A stretch of DNA of 64,000 nt from Rhizobium albus (GCA_030160035.1 BSNO01000003.1:558001-622000), one strand, 5' to 3'. Positions 35,809 through 44,943 are shown, numbered from the stretch's first letter. Numbers and translations: made by a program. Notes: a model not told the origin generated them from the letters alone.

Positions 35809-37989
35809 TCATCCGCCCCAGCGCGCCGTGAGACCGACCTTGAAGGAGACGCCGGGTTCGAAGATCGTGCTCGTCGTGGTCGCATTGAGTGGATTGGCGT
35901 AGCGCTCGTCGAAGAGGTTGTCTACGCGGGCGTTTAAGCGGAGATTGTCGGTCGCTTCGTAATCGATGAAGGCGTTGACGAGCGTGTAGTTGCCGTTGAA
36001 GGCCGCTCCGCTCGGCGGGATGTTGTGCTGTACCTCACCGCCGATTGTCAGTCTTTCGTCAAGCACCCGCATTGCGAGGTGGCCGGTCACCTGCGACGAC
36101 GGCTCCGTCACCAGATCGGAGCGCACGCCGTCGGCAAGTGTGAAGCCTTCGATGAAGGATGCGGACAGCCCGCCGAAATAGCGGCCCTGGTCGTAGAATG
36201 CTTCAAGCTCGAAACCCTGGATCTCGGCCGAGGCGAAGTTCTGGTACTGGAAGCAGGTGGGAATCCTGCCGGGCCCTGGGATGAACGTGCATCCGCTTCC
36301 CGGCACAAAGGCCGAGAGCGTTTGGCCGCCGATATAATCGTCGATGTCATTGTGGAAATAGGCCGCCTTGAGGCGCAGCGTGTCGCCACTCTGGAAGATG
36401 CCGTCCTGGCTGTAATTGATGCCGATTTCCCATGTCTTGGCTGTTTCAGGCCGCAGATCCGGGTTCGGCAGGAACGGAAAGACGACACCGTTCGGATGCA
36501 GGCCGCTGATCAGCGTCTCCGTGACGCTCGGGGAACGATAGCCTTCCGCATAGGTCCCATAGAACTGCAGCCCGTCCAGCGCATCGCTTTCGAACGGCGA
36601 GACCCCGACCGTCAGGCGCGGCGATAGCCGGTCGCCGTCGCTTTCGGCATCGGTTCCGTTCAGGCGGTAGCCATCGTAGCGCAATGCGCCGATCACTTCG
36701 AGCCAGTCATAGGTCATCTTGTTCTGCAGATAGGCGCCGTACACCTGCCGCTGGCCCGATGGCGTGTAGACGTCGCTCCCGCCCGCCGGACTGGATGTCA
36801 CCACATCGTCCTGTAGCCAGTCGCCGCCATAGGTCAGCTCATGCCGGACAAGGCCGGTGTCAAAGCGCGACGTGTTCCAGAGATCGATCCCGTAGGTTTC
36901 GAGATCGTAGCGCGTGCGCGATCCGGCCGGGATGACGATCGGCAAACCCGTTGCGGACGAGAACTGGCGCGCATCGCGCAGGAACGTCTGGTCGAGATCG
37001 ACGAGGTTCGCCGAGACGTTCAGATGCAGATCGAGCCAGGTTTCGGCCGGGTCGCGCAGATTGTAGCGCGCCGAGAAGGTGTTCTGCTCGAGATCGGCGT
37101 CGTAGGTATCGGCGCCTTCGGTCCAGCTATCGGACGTGCCGGACCAACCGAGCTTCAATTCGCTGAAATCGCTGGGCCGAATCGTCGCCTTGGCGAGCCC
37201 GCTCAGGACGTTGAAGCCTGTCCCGGCAACCGTCGTGCCAGCGCCATCCTCGTAGTCGGAATAATCGCGCCAGACGACGTTGCCCAGAACGTCGACCGCG
37301 TCATTGATGCGGTAGGCACCAACGGCGCTCGTCGTCCAGCCGTCACCATTGCTCTCATACTGTCCGGTCAGCGAGCCGGCGACTGTTTCGCCGGGTCGCA
37401 GCAGGTCTTCCGCATCCTTCGTCTCGAAGAACACAACGCCGCCGATCGCGCCCGAGCCATAGGTGTTTGCGACCGGTCCGCGCACCACGTCGACCTGCTT
37501 GATCAGGTTTGGATCGAGAAAGAAGAGGCTCTGCGTGCCGTGTCCCGAGCGCTGGAAGTTCTGGCGCGCCCCATCGACGATGACGGACACGCGACCGAAA
37601 TCCTGCAAACCGCGGACGTTTATCGATGATGCAACACGCTTGGCATCGGCCTGGATGTTCACCCCTGGAACAGCAAAGAACACGTCGGCCGGCGTCGTCG
37701 CCATGCGCTGACTGATCTCGGTGGCATCGACCTGGCTGACGGAGGCCATTTGCTCGATGGGCGATTCGCCGGTGCGGCTGACGACCGTCAGCCGATCGAG
37801 CAACGTCATCGGGCCTGCATCGGCCTCGACGATAATCGCCGCTGTATCGGCTTCCGTCTCTATCTCGCCGACGACATTTTGGGCGCTTGCCTGTGTGGTG
37901 AGACTCGCCACAGCGACGCCCGCGAGAAGCATTCCGATCCGCATTCTGTTCAAGGACGCGTCGCCGCGACCTGCCCCATATCCAGCCAT
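35809..37989 (-). CDS. shmR: TonB-dependent haem/haemoglobin receptor (ShmR/HmuR type)
   Basis: 726-residue outer-membrane receptor. Signal peptide (MRIGMLLAGVAVASLTTQASA|QN after a short pre-region), plug domain from about residue 60 (RLTVVSRTGESPIEQ, then VRGPVANTYGSGAIGGVVFFETKDAEDLL), then a beta-barrel ending in an aromatic-rich strand (GVSFKVGLTARWGG). The plug features match the TonB haem/haemoglobin receptor subfamily. ATG 37989 is chosen because AGGAG is 7 bp upstream; a GTG at 37995 and ATG at 37944 are alternatives. Divergent from hmuPSTUV, with a RirA-like site in its promoter, so expression should rise under iron limitation. Confidence 0.92.
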   Translation of the reverse strand: MAGYGAGRGDASLNRMRIGMLLAGVAVASLTTQASAQNVVGEIETEADTAAIIVEADAGPMTLLDRLTVVSRTGESPIEQMASVSQVDATEISQRMATTPADVFFAVPGVNIQADAKRVASSINVRGLQDFGRVSVIVDGARQNFQRSGHGTQSLFFLDPNLIKQVDVVRGPVANTYGSGAIGGVVFFETKDAEDLLRPGETVAGSLTGQYESNGDGWTTSAVGAYRINDAVDVLGNVVWRDYSDYEDGAGTTVAGTGFNVLSGLAKATIRPSDFSELKLGWSGTSDSWTEGADTYDADLEQNTFSARYNLRDPAETWLDLHLNVSANLVDLDQTFLRDARQFSSATGLPIVIPAGSRTRYDLETYGIDLWNTSRFDTGLVRHELTYGGDWLQDDVVTSSPAGGSDVYTPSGQRQVYGAYLQNKMTYDWLEVIGALRYDGYRLNGTDAESDGDRLSPRLTVGVSPFESDALDGLQFYGTYAEGYRSPSVTETLISGLHPNGVVFPFLPNPDLRPETAKTWEIGINYSQDGIFQSGDTLRLKAAYFHNDIDDYIGGQTLSAFVPGSGCTFIPGPGRIPTCFQYQNFASAEIQGFELEAFYDQGRYFGGLSASFIEGFTLADGVRSDLVTEPSSQVTGHLAMRVLDERLTIGGEVQHNIPPSGAAFNGNYTLVNAFIDYEATDNLRLNARVDNLFDERYANPLNATTTSTIFEPGVSFKVGLTARWGG

Positions 37990-38091
37990 TTCCACTCTCC
38001 TGATTTCGGTGCGCTGGCTGGCGTCGGGCTTGCTCGCATTCGGGTCCGACGGGCTTGGTATGGCCGCCGGTGTTGCGCTTGCTATAAAACA

Positions 38092-38107
38092 TGATAATAG
38101 CAGTCAA
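38092..38107 (-). promoter_or_regulatory. RirA-like iron-responsive operator (TGA-N9-TCA) over a -35 element
   Basis: TGATAATAGCAGTCA (38092-38106) fits the rhizobial iron-responsive operator TGA-N9-TCA. On the minus strand it coincides with TTGACT (38107-38102), a -35-like hexamer, with TATAGC/TAGCAA-like bases 15-17 bp downstream. A repressor bound here would block shmR and possibly the divergent hmuP promoter. Confidence 0.6.
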
Positions 38108-38176
38108 CAATAGCTAATTTTGACGTGTCGCCCAGCCAGCCTTCAGCAAGCCAGGCGCGATTATGGGATCGACAAC

Positions 38177-38368
38177 ATGAGAGCGGATCACGCATCCACC
38201 ACCACGCAGACGCAGAAACCGAGCCATGCCGCTACGCGGCCTGGGGATGTGCGCATGCTGAAGAGCAGCGACCTGTTCGGAACCGACATGGAAGTGCAGA
38301 TCGCCCATGACGGGACGCTCTACCGGTTGAAGATCACCCGGCAAGGCAAGCTGATTTTGAACAAATAG
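38177..38368 (+). CDS. hmuP: Hemin uptake protein HemP/HmuP
   Basis: 63-residue small protein ending in the HemP/HmuP signature: a LKSSDLFG start, then EVQIAHDGTLYRLKITRQGKLILNK. In rhizobia HmuP is a coactivator of haem-uptake genes. ATG 38177 is the first plausible start; a TTG at 38120 would overlap the promoter region. It lies 8 bp before hmuS and leads the hmuPSTUV operon. Confidence 0.9.
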   Translation: MRADHASTTTQTQKPSHAATRPGDVRMLKSSDLFGTDMEVQIAHDGTLYRLKITRQGKLILNK

Positions 38369-38376
38369 AGGTCGTC

Positions 38377-39426
38377 ATGAGTGCAGTTTCAAAACCGTCG
38401 GCAGAGGCCATTCGCCAGGCGCGCGCCGCCAACCCGAGCATGCGGGAGCGCGATCTCGCGCATCAGCTCGCCATCTCCGAAGCGGAGTTCGTGGCAGCCT
38501 GGTGTGGAGATGGCGTGCGCCGCATCGAGCCTGATGTCGGACGTCTGCTTGCAGGCATCGGCGCGGTGGGCGAGGTCATGGCGCTGACGCGTAACGAAGA
38601 CGCGGTCCACGAAAAGATCGGTGTCTACGAGAACATGCAGGCGGGCGCAGCGAACGCGATCGTTCTCGGCAAGGACATCGACCTGCGCATCTTTCCGAAA
38701 CAGTGGTCGCACGGCTTCGCCGTCGAAAAGCGCGACGGGACGGACGTGAAACGCAGCCTGCAGTTCTTCGATGCAGCGGGAGATGCCGTCCACAAGATCC
38801 ATCTCAGGCCGGCTTCGGACGTCGTCGCCTATGAAAAGCTTGTCGACGCCCTGCAACGCGAGGGAGACGAACCGGTTGCGATTGTTCCGCGCGTTCCGCA
38901 GCAGCGCCAGCCACGCGCTGTCGGCGCCGATGCGGTGCGCGAGCGCTGGAGCGCCATGACCGATCCGCATCAGTTCTTCGGGCTTTTGCGAACGTTGAAG
39001 CTCGAGCGTCTCGATGCCGTCGACTTGGTCGGGCCAGATTTTGCCTGGCCGCTGGAAGGCGGCGTTTTGCAGGCGATGTTCGATGGTGCGGTGGCGCAGC
39101 AGATCCCGATCATGTGCTTCGTCGGAAATCGCGGGTGCATCCAGATCCATTCGGGTCCGATCACGACCGTGAAGCCGATGGGACCTTGGATCAACGTGAT
39201 GGACCCGACTTTTCACCTCCATCTCAGAGCCGACCGGGTCTGCCAGCTTTGGGCGGTGCGAAAGCCGACCAAGGAAGGCCACGTCACGTCGCTCGAAGCC
39301 TATGACGCGCGGGGCGAACTGATCATCCAGTTCTTCGGCAAGCGGCATGAAGGCGAAGACGAGCGCGGCGATTGGCGGCAACTTGTCGAGACCATGCCGC
39401 GCCTCCAGCAATCGATCGTCGCGTGA
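38377..39426 (+). CDS. hmuS: Hemin-degrading factor HmuS
   Basis: 349-residue cytoplasmic haem-binding protein of the HemS/ChuS/HmuS family, two homologous halves. Family segments visible include RNEDAVHEKIGVYENMQ, WSHGFAVEK and PSVHHVDP-like segment NVMDPTFHLHLR. It takes haem from the ABC importer and releases or degrades it for iron. Second gene in hmuPSTUV. Confidence 0.93.
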   Translation: MSAVSKPSAEAIRQARAANPSMRERDLAHQLAISEAEFVAAWCGDGVRRIEPDVGRLLAGIGAVGEVMALTRNEDAVHEKIGVYENMQAGAANAIVLGKDIDLRIFPKQWSHGFAVEKRDGTDVKRSLQFFDAAGDAVHKIHLRPASDVVAYEKLVDALQREGDEPVAIVPRVPQQRQPRAVGADAVRERWSAMTDPHQFFGLLRTLKLERLDAVDLVGPDFAWPLEGGVLQAMFDGAVAQQIPIMCFVGNRGCIQIHSGPITTVKPMGPWINVMDPTFHLHLRADRVCQLWAVRKPTKEGHVTSLEAYDARGELIIQFFGKRHEGEDERGDWRQLVETMPRLQQSIVA

Positions 39427-39434
39427 GCGCCGAC

Positions 39435-40328
39435 ATGAGGAACCGACGCACATTCGCTGTCCGATCGCTCGACCCTCTGGCGCTGATCGCCATGATGGTC
39501 ACCGCTACCAGCGCGGTCTCGGCGCAGGAACCTGCCCAGCGCGTGCTCACGATCGGCGGCTCGTTGACGGAGATCGTCTACGCGCTCGGCGAGGAGGATC
39601 GGCTGGTCGGACGTGATCAGACGAGCCAGTACCCGGCGGAGGCCGGCTCGCTACCGGACGTCGGCTACATGCGAGCACTCTCGCCGGAAGGCGTTCTCTC
39701 GATAGATCCGGATCTCATCATTGCGCTGGAGGGCGCCGGGCCGCACGAAGCGATGGAGGTGATCGAAGCCGCCAGCGTTCCGATCGTGACGGTGCCCGAG
39801 CGCTACGATGCCAAGGGCGTCGTCGCCAAGATCGAGGCGGTCGGCGCTGCGCTCGGTGTCCCGGACAAAGCTTTGGAACTGGCAGAGCGTGTCCGTGGCG
39901 AGCTGGAAGCCTCGGCGACTATCGTCAGTTCTGCGGAAGATCCAGCCACGGTTTTGTTCATCCTGAGTCTTGAGGGCGGGCGCATCATGGCGTCCGGCAC
40001 GGGTACGGCAGCTGATGGGATGATCGTCTTGGCCGGCGGTGAAAATGCGATCGGCGACTTCGCCGGGTATAAGCAATTGACGGACGAAGCGATCATCGAC
40101 GCTGCGCCAGACGTGATCCTTCTCATGGATCGGGGTGGGGCGACACACGATCCGGCCGTCAATGACATCGCGGCACATCCAGCTCTTTCGGCAACGCCGG
40201 CGGCCCAATCTGGCCGTATCATCCGCATGGACGGCTCCTACCTGCTCGGCTTCGGTCCGCGCACGGCAAAAGCGATGACCGAACTCAGCCGGGCTCTCTA
40301 CCCGCCTTCAGATGCGGTAGCGCAATGA
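39435..40328 (+). CDS. hmuT: Haem ABC transporter periplasmic binding protein HmuT
   Basis: 297-residue class III periplasmic binding protein. The Sec leader ends near residue 30 (SAVSA|QEP), followed by RVLTIGGSLTEIVYALGEEDRLVGRDQTSQYP as the typical haem/cobalamin-binder start. GTG 39423, overlapping the hmuS stop, is a possible alternative start. The stop overlaps hmuU (ATGA). Confidence 0.92.
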   Translation: MRNRRTFAVRSLDPLALIAMMVTATSAVSAQEPAQRVLTIGGSLTEIVYALGEEDRLVGRDQTSQYPAEAGSLPDVGYMRALSPEGVLSIDPDLIIALEGAGPHEAMEVIEAASVPIVTVPERYDAKGVVAKIEAVGAALGVPDKALELAERVRGELEASATIVSSAEDPATVLFILSLEGGRIMASGTGTAADGMIVLAGGENAIGDFAGYKQLTDEAIIDAAPDVILLMDRGGATHDPAVNDIAAHPALSATPAAQSGRIIRMDGSYLLGFGPRTAKAMTELSRALYPPSDAVAQ

Positions 40329-41422
40329 GCATCGGCGGTTTCATCGGCCACTCGGCTGCACATTCCAGGCGCGTTGCGAGGCTGAAGGGCGATCGAAGAC
40401 AGCTTGCCCGTCGCACGATCGCGGGCCTCGCGGTGCTTCTTGTGTGTGTCTGCACGATCAGCCTGACGTCCGGTGCCTCGACCGTCTCGTCCGGAGATCT
40501 GCTGCGCAGCCTCGTCGAATCGGAAGCGCTGTCGGCGCGCGACCGCATCATCGTCATCGACATTCGCTTGCCGCGCATGGTGCTCGGTGTCCTGATCGGC
40601 GCAGCGCTCGCGGTCTCGGGTGCCGTCATGCAGGGTCTCTTTCGCAATCCCCTGGCGGACCCGGGACTTGTCGGCGTTTCCGCCGGAGCAGGGCTCGGGG
40701 CGATTGCGATGATCGTGCTTGGCGGCACCATGCTTGCGCCCATCGCGCTCGTCTTCGGCCTTTTTGCCTTGCCGGTCGCGGCTTTTATCGGCGGGCTCTT
40801 GACCACATTGGTGCTCTATCGCATCGCCACGCGCAACGGACAGACATCGGTCGCCACCATGCTTCTCGCGGGCATCGTCCTCGGAGCGCTGGCCGGCGCA
40901 CTCTCCGGAATTCTGGTCTATCTCGCCGACGATGCGCAGCTGCGCGACCTCACATTCTGGGGGCTCGGGTCGTTGGCCGGCGCGACCTGGATCAAGATCG
41001 CGACGGCCGGTCCCATTATCGTCGGGGCTTTGCTCGCAGTATCGTTCGTGGCGCGCGGCCTGAACGCGATGGCGCTCGGCGAAGCGGCAGCACATCAGCT
41101 CGGCTTTGCGGTGCAGCGGATAAAGCTCATCGCGATCGTCAGCGTCGCCGCAGCGGTCGGCGCGTCGGTCGCCGTTTCGGGCGGCATTGGCTTCATCGGC
41201 ATCGTTGTGCCGCATCTCCTGCGTCTCGCCATCGGGCCTGACCATCGTTACCTGCTGCCAGCCTCAGCACTTCTCGGCGCGTCCATGCTGTTGCTCGCCG
41301 ACGCCGTCGCGCGCATGATCGTGGCGCCCGCCGAATTGCCGATCGGCATCGTCACGGCGCTCTTCGGTGCGCCCTTCTTTCTGTGGATCCTGCTTCGCCG
41401 TCGCGGCGTCGTCGATCTGTGA
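40325..41422 (+). CDS. hmuU: Haem ABC transporter permease HmuU
   Basis: 365-residue FecCD-type permease with about ten helices. Conserved segments: DIRLPRMVLGVLIGAALAVSGAVMQGLFRNPLADPGLVGVSAGAGLG and GGIGFIGIVVPHLLRL, with the C-terminus FGAPFFLWILLRR. Confidence 0.94.
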   Translation: MSIGGFIGHSAAHSRRVARLKGDRRQLARRTIAGLAVLLVCVCTISLTSGASTVSSGDLLRSLVESEALSARDRIIVIDIRLPRMVLGVLIGAALAVSGAVMQGLFRNPLADPGLVGVSAGAGLGAIAMIVLGGTMLAPIALVFGLFALPVAAFIGGLLTTLVLYRIATRNGQTSVATMLLAGIVLGALAGALSGILVYLADDAQLRDLTFWGLGSLAGATWIKIATAGPIIVGALLAVSFVARGLNAMALGEAAAHQLGFAVQRIKLIAIVSVAAAVGASVAVSGGIGFIGIVVPHLLRLAIGPDHRYLLPASALLGASMLLLADAVARMIVAPAELPIGIVTALFGAPFFLWILLRRRGVVDL

Positions 41423-41429
41423 GGCGACG

Positions 41430-42215
41430 ATGAGCTTCATTGCGCAAGGTGTATCGGCCACGCTTGGCTCACGCCGCGTCCTGCAGAACGTCGACTTCGA
41501 GGCAAAGGCCGGAGACGTCACGGCCATCGTGGGCCCGAACGGATCGGGCAAGACCACGTTTCTGAAGGCTCTGTCGGGCGAACTTCGCGTCGACGGTCAT
41601 GTCTTTTTGGATGGGACTGACATCAGAGGTTTGAAGCCCTGGCAGCTGGCCGAACGGCGCGCCGTTCTTCAGCAGGCGACCACTATGGCCTTCCCCTTCA
41701 GGGTGTACGAGGTCGTGCAACTCGGGCTCTCCCGCCCAGTTGATCGAAATTCATCGGATAAGCTTATCGGCCAAGCCTTAAGCATGGTCGGGTTGGCTGG
41801 CTTTGGCGAGCGGCTATACCAGGAGCTTTCCGGTGGCGAACAACAGCGGGTCCATCTGGCGCGCGTGCTGTGCCAAGTCTGGGAACCCGTGAAGAACGGC
41901 AGCGCCAGCTATCTCTTCCTGGACGAACCAGTCGCCAGTCTCGACATCCGCCACCAGATTGCGATCATGGAGATCGCCCACGGCTATGCTCGGCGCGGCG
42001 GCGGCGTCATTGCCGTGATGCATGACCTCAACCTGACCGCCATGTTCGCCGACCAGGTCTTTCTGATGCGGTCGGGGAGCGTGATTGCGAACGGACCACC
42101 CTCAAAGACGTTCACAAACGCGCTTTTAAGCTCTGTCTTCGACGCTCCGCTCGCCGTCAACGTGGTGCCGCATGACGACATACCCTTCGTGCTGCCGCAA
42201 AGCCGGTGGGTCTGA
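41430..42215 (+). CDS. hmuV: Haem ABC transporter ATP-binding protein HmuV
   Basis: 261-residue ATPase: Walker A GPNGSGKTT, signature [15 protein letters not shown], Walker B SYLFLDEPVASLDI, switch His VMHDLNL. The family-specific WEPVKNGSASYLFLD insert is present. ATG 41430 lies 7 bp after hmuU, preceded by GAGGCGA. Last gene of the haem operon. Confidence 0.94.
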   Translation: MSFIAQGVSATLGSRRVLQNVDFEAKAGDVTAIVGPNGSGKTTFLKALSGELRVDGHVFLDGTDIRGLKPWQLAERRAVLQQATTMAFPFRVYEVVQLGLSRPVDRNSSDKLIGQALSMVGLAGFGERLYQELSGGEQQRVHLARVLCQVWEPVKNGSASYLFLDEPVASLDIRHQIAIMEIAHGYARRGGGVIAVMHDLNLTAMFADQVFLMRSGSVIANGPPSKTFTNALLSSVFDAPLAVNVVPHDDIPFVLPQSRWV

Positions 42216-42415
42216 AGACATGGTGCAACTAGGGCAGATCTCAGCGCACTGAGTTAGTCTACCAAATGCCGGGGTCGGAAGTTGTCGCTGAAATCATCAA
42301 TGGCAGCTATATGGTCCTCGGCGCCCAAAACCGGACCGACCGGAATCGGCCCCCCGCCGCGCCAATGCCCTGCGGCATTTTCTTTCTTGGCCAATCAAAG
42401 CCGAGGAGAAATCAC

Positions 42416-42517
42416 ATGGGCAATTCTATATCCAATGATGCCAGCCGGGAGCGCGCTGCCTGGAACGCCGGAAAGAAAGTCGGCACCAAGCGTCCGTTCA
42501 CCCTGAATAGCCCCTAG
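42416..42517 (+). pseudogene. 5' fragment of a tyrosine-type integrase gene
   Basis: ATG 42416 behind GAGGAG opens MGNSISNDASRERAAWNAGK..., the start of a widespread alphaproteobacterial site-specific integrase that normally continues for well over 150 residues. Here homology ends after about 27 residues, at KKVGTKRPF, and the frame stops at 42517. The break coincides with the left end of an IS3-type element (TGAATAGCCCC, from 42504), so the gene was cut by that insertion. I did not find the rest downstream. Confidence 0.6.
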
Positions 42518-42782
42518 ATTTGTAGATGCCTTCTTTCCTAATTTTGAGGCAGGAAGAGCATCATGAGCAAATCGCATTTCAGCGAAGATTTTAACGTGAC
42601 GCCGTGCGTCAGATCACGGAGCGAGGCTGTCCGGTTGCGGAAGTTTCTCAGCGGCTCGGGGTCAGCCAGCATTCCCTGTACGAATGGAAGAAGAAGTTTG
42701 CTGCGTCGAGTGCCAAGGGCAACGACAAGGCCGAGGAGATCAGGCGGCTGAAGAAGGAACTGGCTCGCGTTACCGAGGAACT
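42504..42782 (+). mobile_element. Left-end remnant of an IS3-family insertion sequence
   Basis: It begins with a TGAA-N-GCCCC-type end typical of several IS3-group elements, continues through a short leader to the transposase orfA remnant, and loses similarity after LARVTEE near 42782. No orfB (DDE domain) and no right end were found, so the element is truncated and immobile. Confidence 0.55.
42563..42782 (+). pseudogene. Frameshifted IS3-family transposase OrfA
   Basis: ATG 42563 starts MSKSHFSEDF, which should continue as KRDAVRQI. The sequence reads ...TTTTAACGTGACGCC... near 42590-42602, one base short, and homology resumes in another frame as VRQITERGCPVAEVSQRLGVSQHSLYEWKKKFAASS, with the helix-turn-helix and the leucine-zipper start EEIRRLKKELARVTEE. 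The normal RDILKKATAYFAK ending is missing. The gene is therefore broken twice. Confidence 0.72.
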
Positions 42783-42957
42783 TGCGCCCCGTATTGACGG
42801 AGCACGTAAGCGCCTTTTGAGGAACAGAAGAGCCCTTCTCGCGCTGAGGCCGTGCGGATAACTACCAAAGCTCCGATGCTTCTCACTCCAAGCTGAGCGA
42901 AGCAGAACCCAGGATGGTCTCGACTCGACAGCCATCCGGCCACGTCGAAAACGAACT

Positions 42958-43941
42958 TCAACTGTCAAGCATACTCTCGTGAAACAGATCACGTGCCGAA
43001 ATCGAGGCGGTGAGCAGACCATCCGCTCGAGCGTATCGCAGCATGGCTTCTACTTCTTGGCGGTTTCGCTCGAAGCCATATGCCCAGTAATCGTCGCCCA
43101 AAAGGCGCGACGTTTCCTCGAAATGGGCGGCGACCCAAGGCATGGAGATGCGCAGGAAATTAATCTTCTGAAGATCGTCCATCGCCGATTGCTTTGCCAC
43201 CGAAAATGCGTCGAACAGAGCCTTTGGCAGCCAAGGATGTGCATCCGCCAGCGTTCGGCGGAGTGCGATGCAATGCATGATAGGAAAGAAGCCCGTCGCC
43301 CGGTGATACGCGATTTCGGCTGACTTGAAGTCGGGGAACAGCCTTTTGACCGAACCGTCGCCCCGCAGATAGCCGCTCGGCGGGCGCGGCGTGATGATGG
43401 CGTCGATCTCGCCGCCCGCCAGCAGGCCGCTCAGCGTCTCATCCGCCGCGATGCGCTTCAGCCGGATGCGGTCCGGCAGCGTGATCGGGGTTCGCTCGGT
43501 CCCGCCAGCTTCCTCCTGGCTGCCGATCACCCATTCGACGTCCTCGGGCTTTACGCCGTGCTGGTCCGACAGGATGCCGCGCACCCATAGGGCTGCTGTC
43601 TGCTGGTATTCCGGCAAGCCGATCCGCCGGCCAGCCAGGTCCTCCGGCCGCTCGATGCCCGCACCGGTTCGGATGAACACGCCCGAATGGCGAAAGGCGC
43701 GGGAAGGGAAAACGGGAATGCCGATATAGTGGCTGTCGCCTCTGGCCGTCGTCACCATGTGGCTGCCCATCGACAGTTCGGTGACGTCGAAGGTCTGCTC
43801 GCGCACCGCCTGCCGGAAGAGATCTTCCGGCTCACCAGTGGTGAACTGTGCGTCGACGCCCTCGATCTTCACGCGCCCGTCGATAACGGGGCGTGTGCGG
43901 TCGGACAAGGTGCAGGCGATTGTCAGGGCAAGCTCGGTCAT
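42958..43941 (-). CDS. 4,5-dihydroxyphthalate decarboxylase (Pht5)-like protein
   Basis: 327 residues, without a signal peptide, of the Pht5/4,5-dihydroxyphthalate decarboxylase family, whose fold resembles periplasmic binding proteins. Family features: GVDAQFTTGEPEDLFRQ, FDVTELSMGSHM, the IPVFPSRAFRHSGVFIRT segment, and RRIGLPEYQQTAALWVRGIL. It lies 13 bp downstream of the FAH-family gene in one transcript. Together they suggest breakdown of an aromatic acid or its ring-cleavage product. Members of this family are often annotated only by similarity, so the actual reaction is uncertain. Confidence 0.8.
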   Translation of the reverse strand: MTELALTIACTLSDRTRPVIDGRVKIEGVDAQFTTGEPEDLFRQAVREQTFDVTELSMGSHMVTTARGDSHYIGIPVFPSRAFRHSGVFIRTGAGIERPEDLAGRRIGLPEYQQTAALWVRGILSDQHGVKPEDVEWVIGSQEEAGGTERTPITLPDRIRLKRIAADETLSGLLAGGEIDAIITPRPPSGYLRGDGSVKRLFPDFKSAEIAYHRATGFFPIMHCIALRRTLADAHPWLPKALFDAFSVAKQSAMDDLQKINFLRISMPWVAAHFEETSRLLGDDYWAYGFERNRQEVEAMLRYARADGLLTASISARDLFHESMLDS

Positions 43942-43954
43942 GGGTGTGTAGTCC

Positions 43955-44818
43955 TCAGGCGCAACGGTTTTCGAGTGTGCCGATGCCGCTGATCGTGACG
44001 GCGATGGTGTCGCCGCTCTTCAGGAACACCGGTGGATCGAGCCCGATGCCGACGCCGGCTGGCGTGCCCGTGGCGATGATGTCGCCCGGCTGCAGCGTGA
44101 TCCCGGCCGACAGCGTGGCGATCAGGGTCGGGATGTCGAAGATGAGATCGCGCGTGTTGGCGTTCTGGCGCAATTCGCCGTTCACATGGCACTGCACCGT
44201 CGTGTTCTCCGGGTCGATCTCGTCGGCGGTCACCACGTAAGGGCCCATCGGCGCGAAGGTGTCGAGCGATTTGCCGAGGAACCACTGCTTGTGGTTCTTC
44301 TGCAGATCACGCGCCGTCACGTCGTTTACGATCGTGTAGCCCCAAATATGGGCGTAGGCGTCTTCCTTGCTGATGCCGCGGCCGCCCTTGCCGATGATGA
44401 CCGCAAGCTCGGCCTCGTAATCTACCTTCTGCGTGATGGACGGGTGCAGCTCGATCGCCGCATCGGGTGCGATGACGCTGCTCGGGAGCTTGGAGAAGAG
44501 CGCCGGGTGATCGTCGATGTCCTTGCCGGCGACGGCGCCCGCTTCATAACCGCTGCGCGCGAATTCCTTGGCATGTTCGCTGTAGTTCTTGCCGACGCAC
44601 ATGATGTTGCGGCGCGGCTGTGGAATCGGAGCGAGAAGTTCGATGTCGCCGCGTGCCACCGTGTCGACCACGTCTTGAACAGCGTCGATCACGGCTCCGG
44701 TTTCGATCAGGGCGATCAGGTCCGTGTGGCTCGGGTCCAGCAATCCGAAGCGTTCACCTCCGTCCAGGACGACGGCCAGGCGACAGCTTCCCTTATGGGT
44801 CACGGATGCGAGCTTCAT
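43955..44818 (-). CDS. Fumarylacetoacetate hydrolase family protein
   Basis: 287 residues. The C-terminal FAH fold has the metal-binding motif VDYEAELAVIIGK (acidic ligands) and VNDVTARDLQ, plus ending motifs DIIATGTPAGVG. Members hydrolyse or decarboxylate 2-oxo diacids and acylpyruvates from aromatic or sugar-acid catabolism. ATG 44818 has AGGAG upstream. It is divergent from a GntR regulator across a perfect palindrome (44869-44900), so it is probably controlled by it. Confidence 0.88.
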   Translation of the reverse strand: MKLASVTHKGSCRLAVVLDGGERFGLLDPSHTDLIALIETGAVIDAVQDVVDTVARGDIELLAPIPQPRRNIMCVGKNYSEHAKEFARSGYEAGAVAGKDIDDHPALFSKLPSSVIAPDAAIELHPSITQKVDYEAELAVIIGKGGRGISKEDAYAHIWGYTIVNDVTARDLQKNHKQWFLGKSLDTFAPMGPYVVTADEIDPENTTVQCHVNGELRQNANTRDLIFDIPTLIATLSAGITLQPGDIIATGTPAGVGIGLDPPVFLKSGDTIAVTISGIGTLENRCA

Positions 44819-44868
44819 GATATGGATCTCCTCGAAATGATGAGCAGTTCATCACCCCAGCAAACCAA

Positions 44869-44921
44869 ATTGTCAACCACATCCATTATTGGTTGACAAT
44901 AATTCTCTATCTGGTCTACCA
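44869..44921. promoter_or_regulatory. GntR-type operator cluster
   Basis: ATTGTCAACCA (44869-44879) and TGGTTGACAAT (44890-44900) are perfect 11-bp inverted arms. Three related T[T/G]GT-NN-AC[C/A]A decamers occur at 44870 (TTGTCAACCA), 44890 (TGGTTGACAA) and 44912 (TGGTCTACCA), spaced 20 and 22 bp, about two helical turns. They fill the gap between FAH and gntR starts. Confidence 0.7.
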
Positions 44922-44943
44922 ATTTGGCAACAAGGATCGATCC

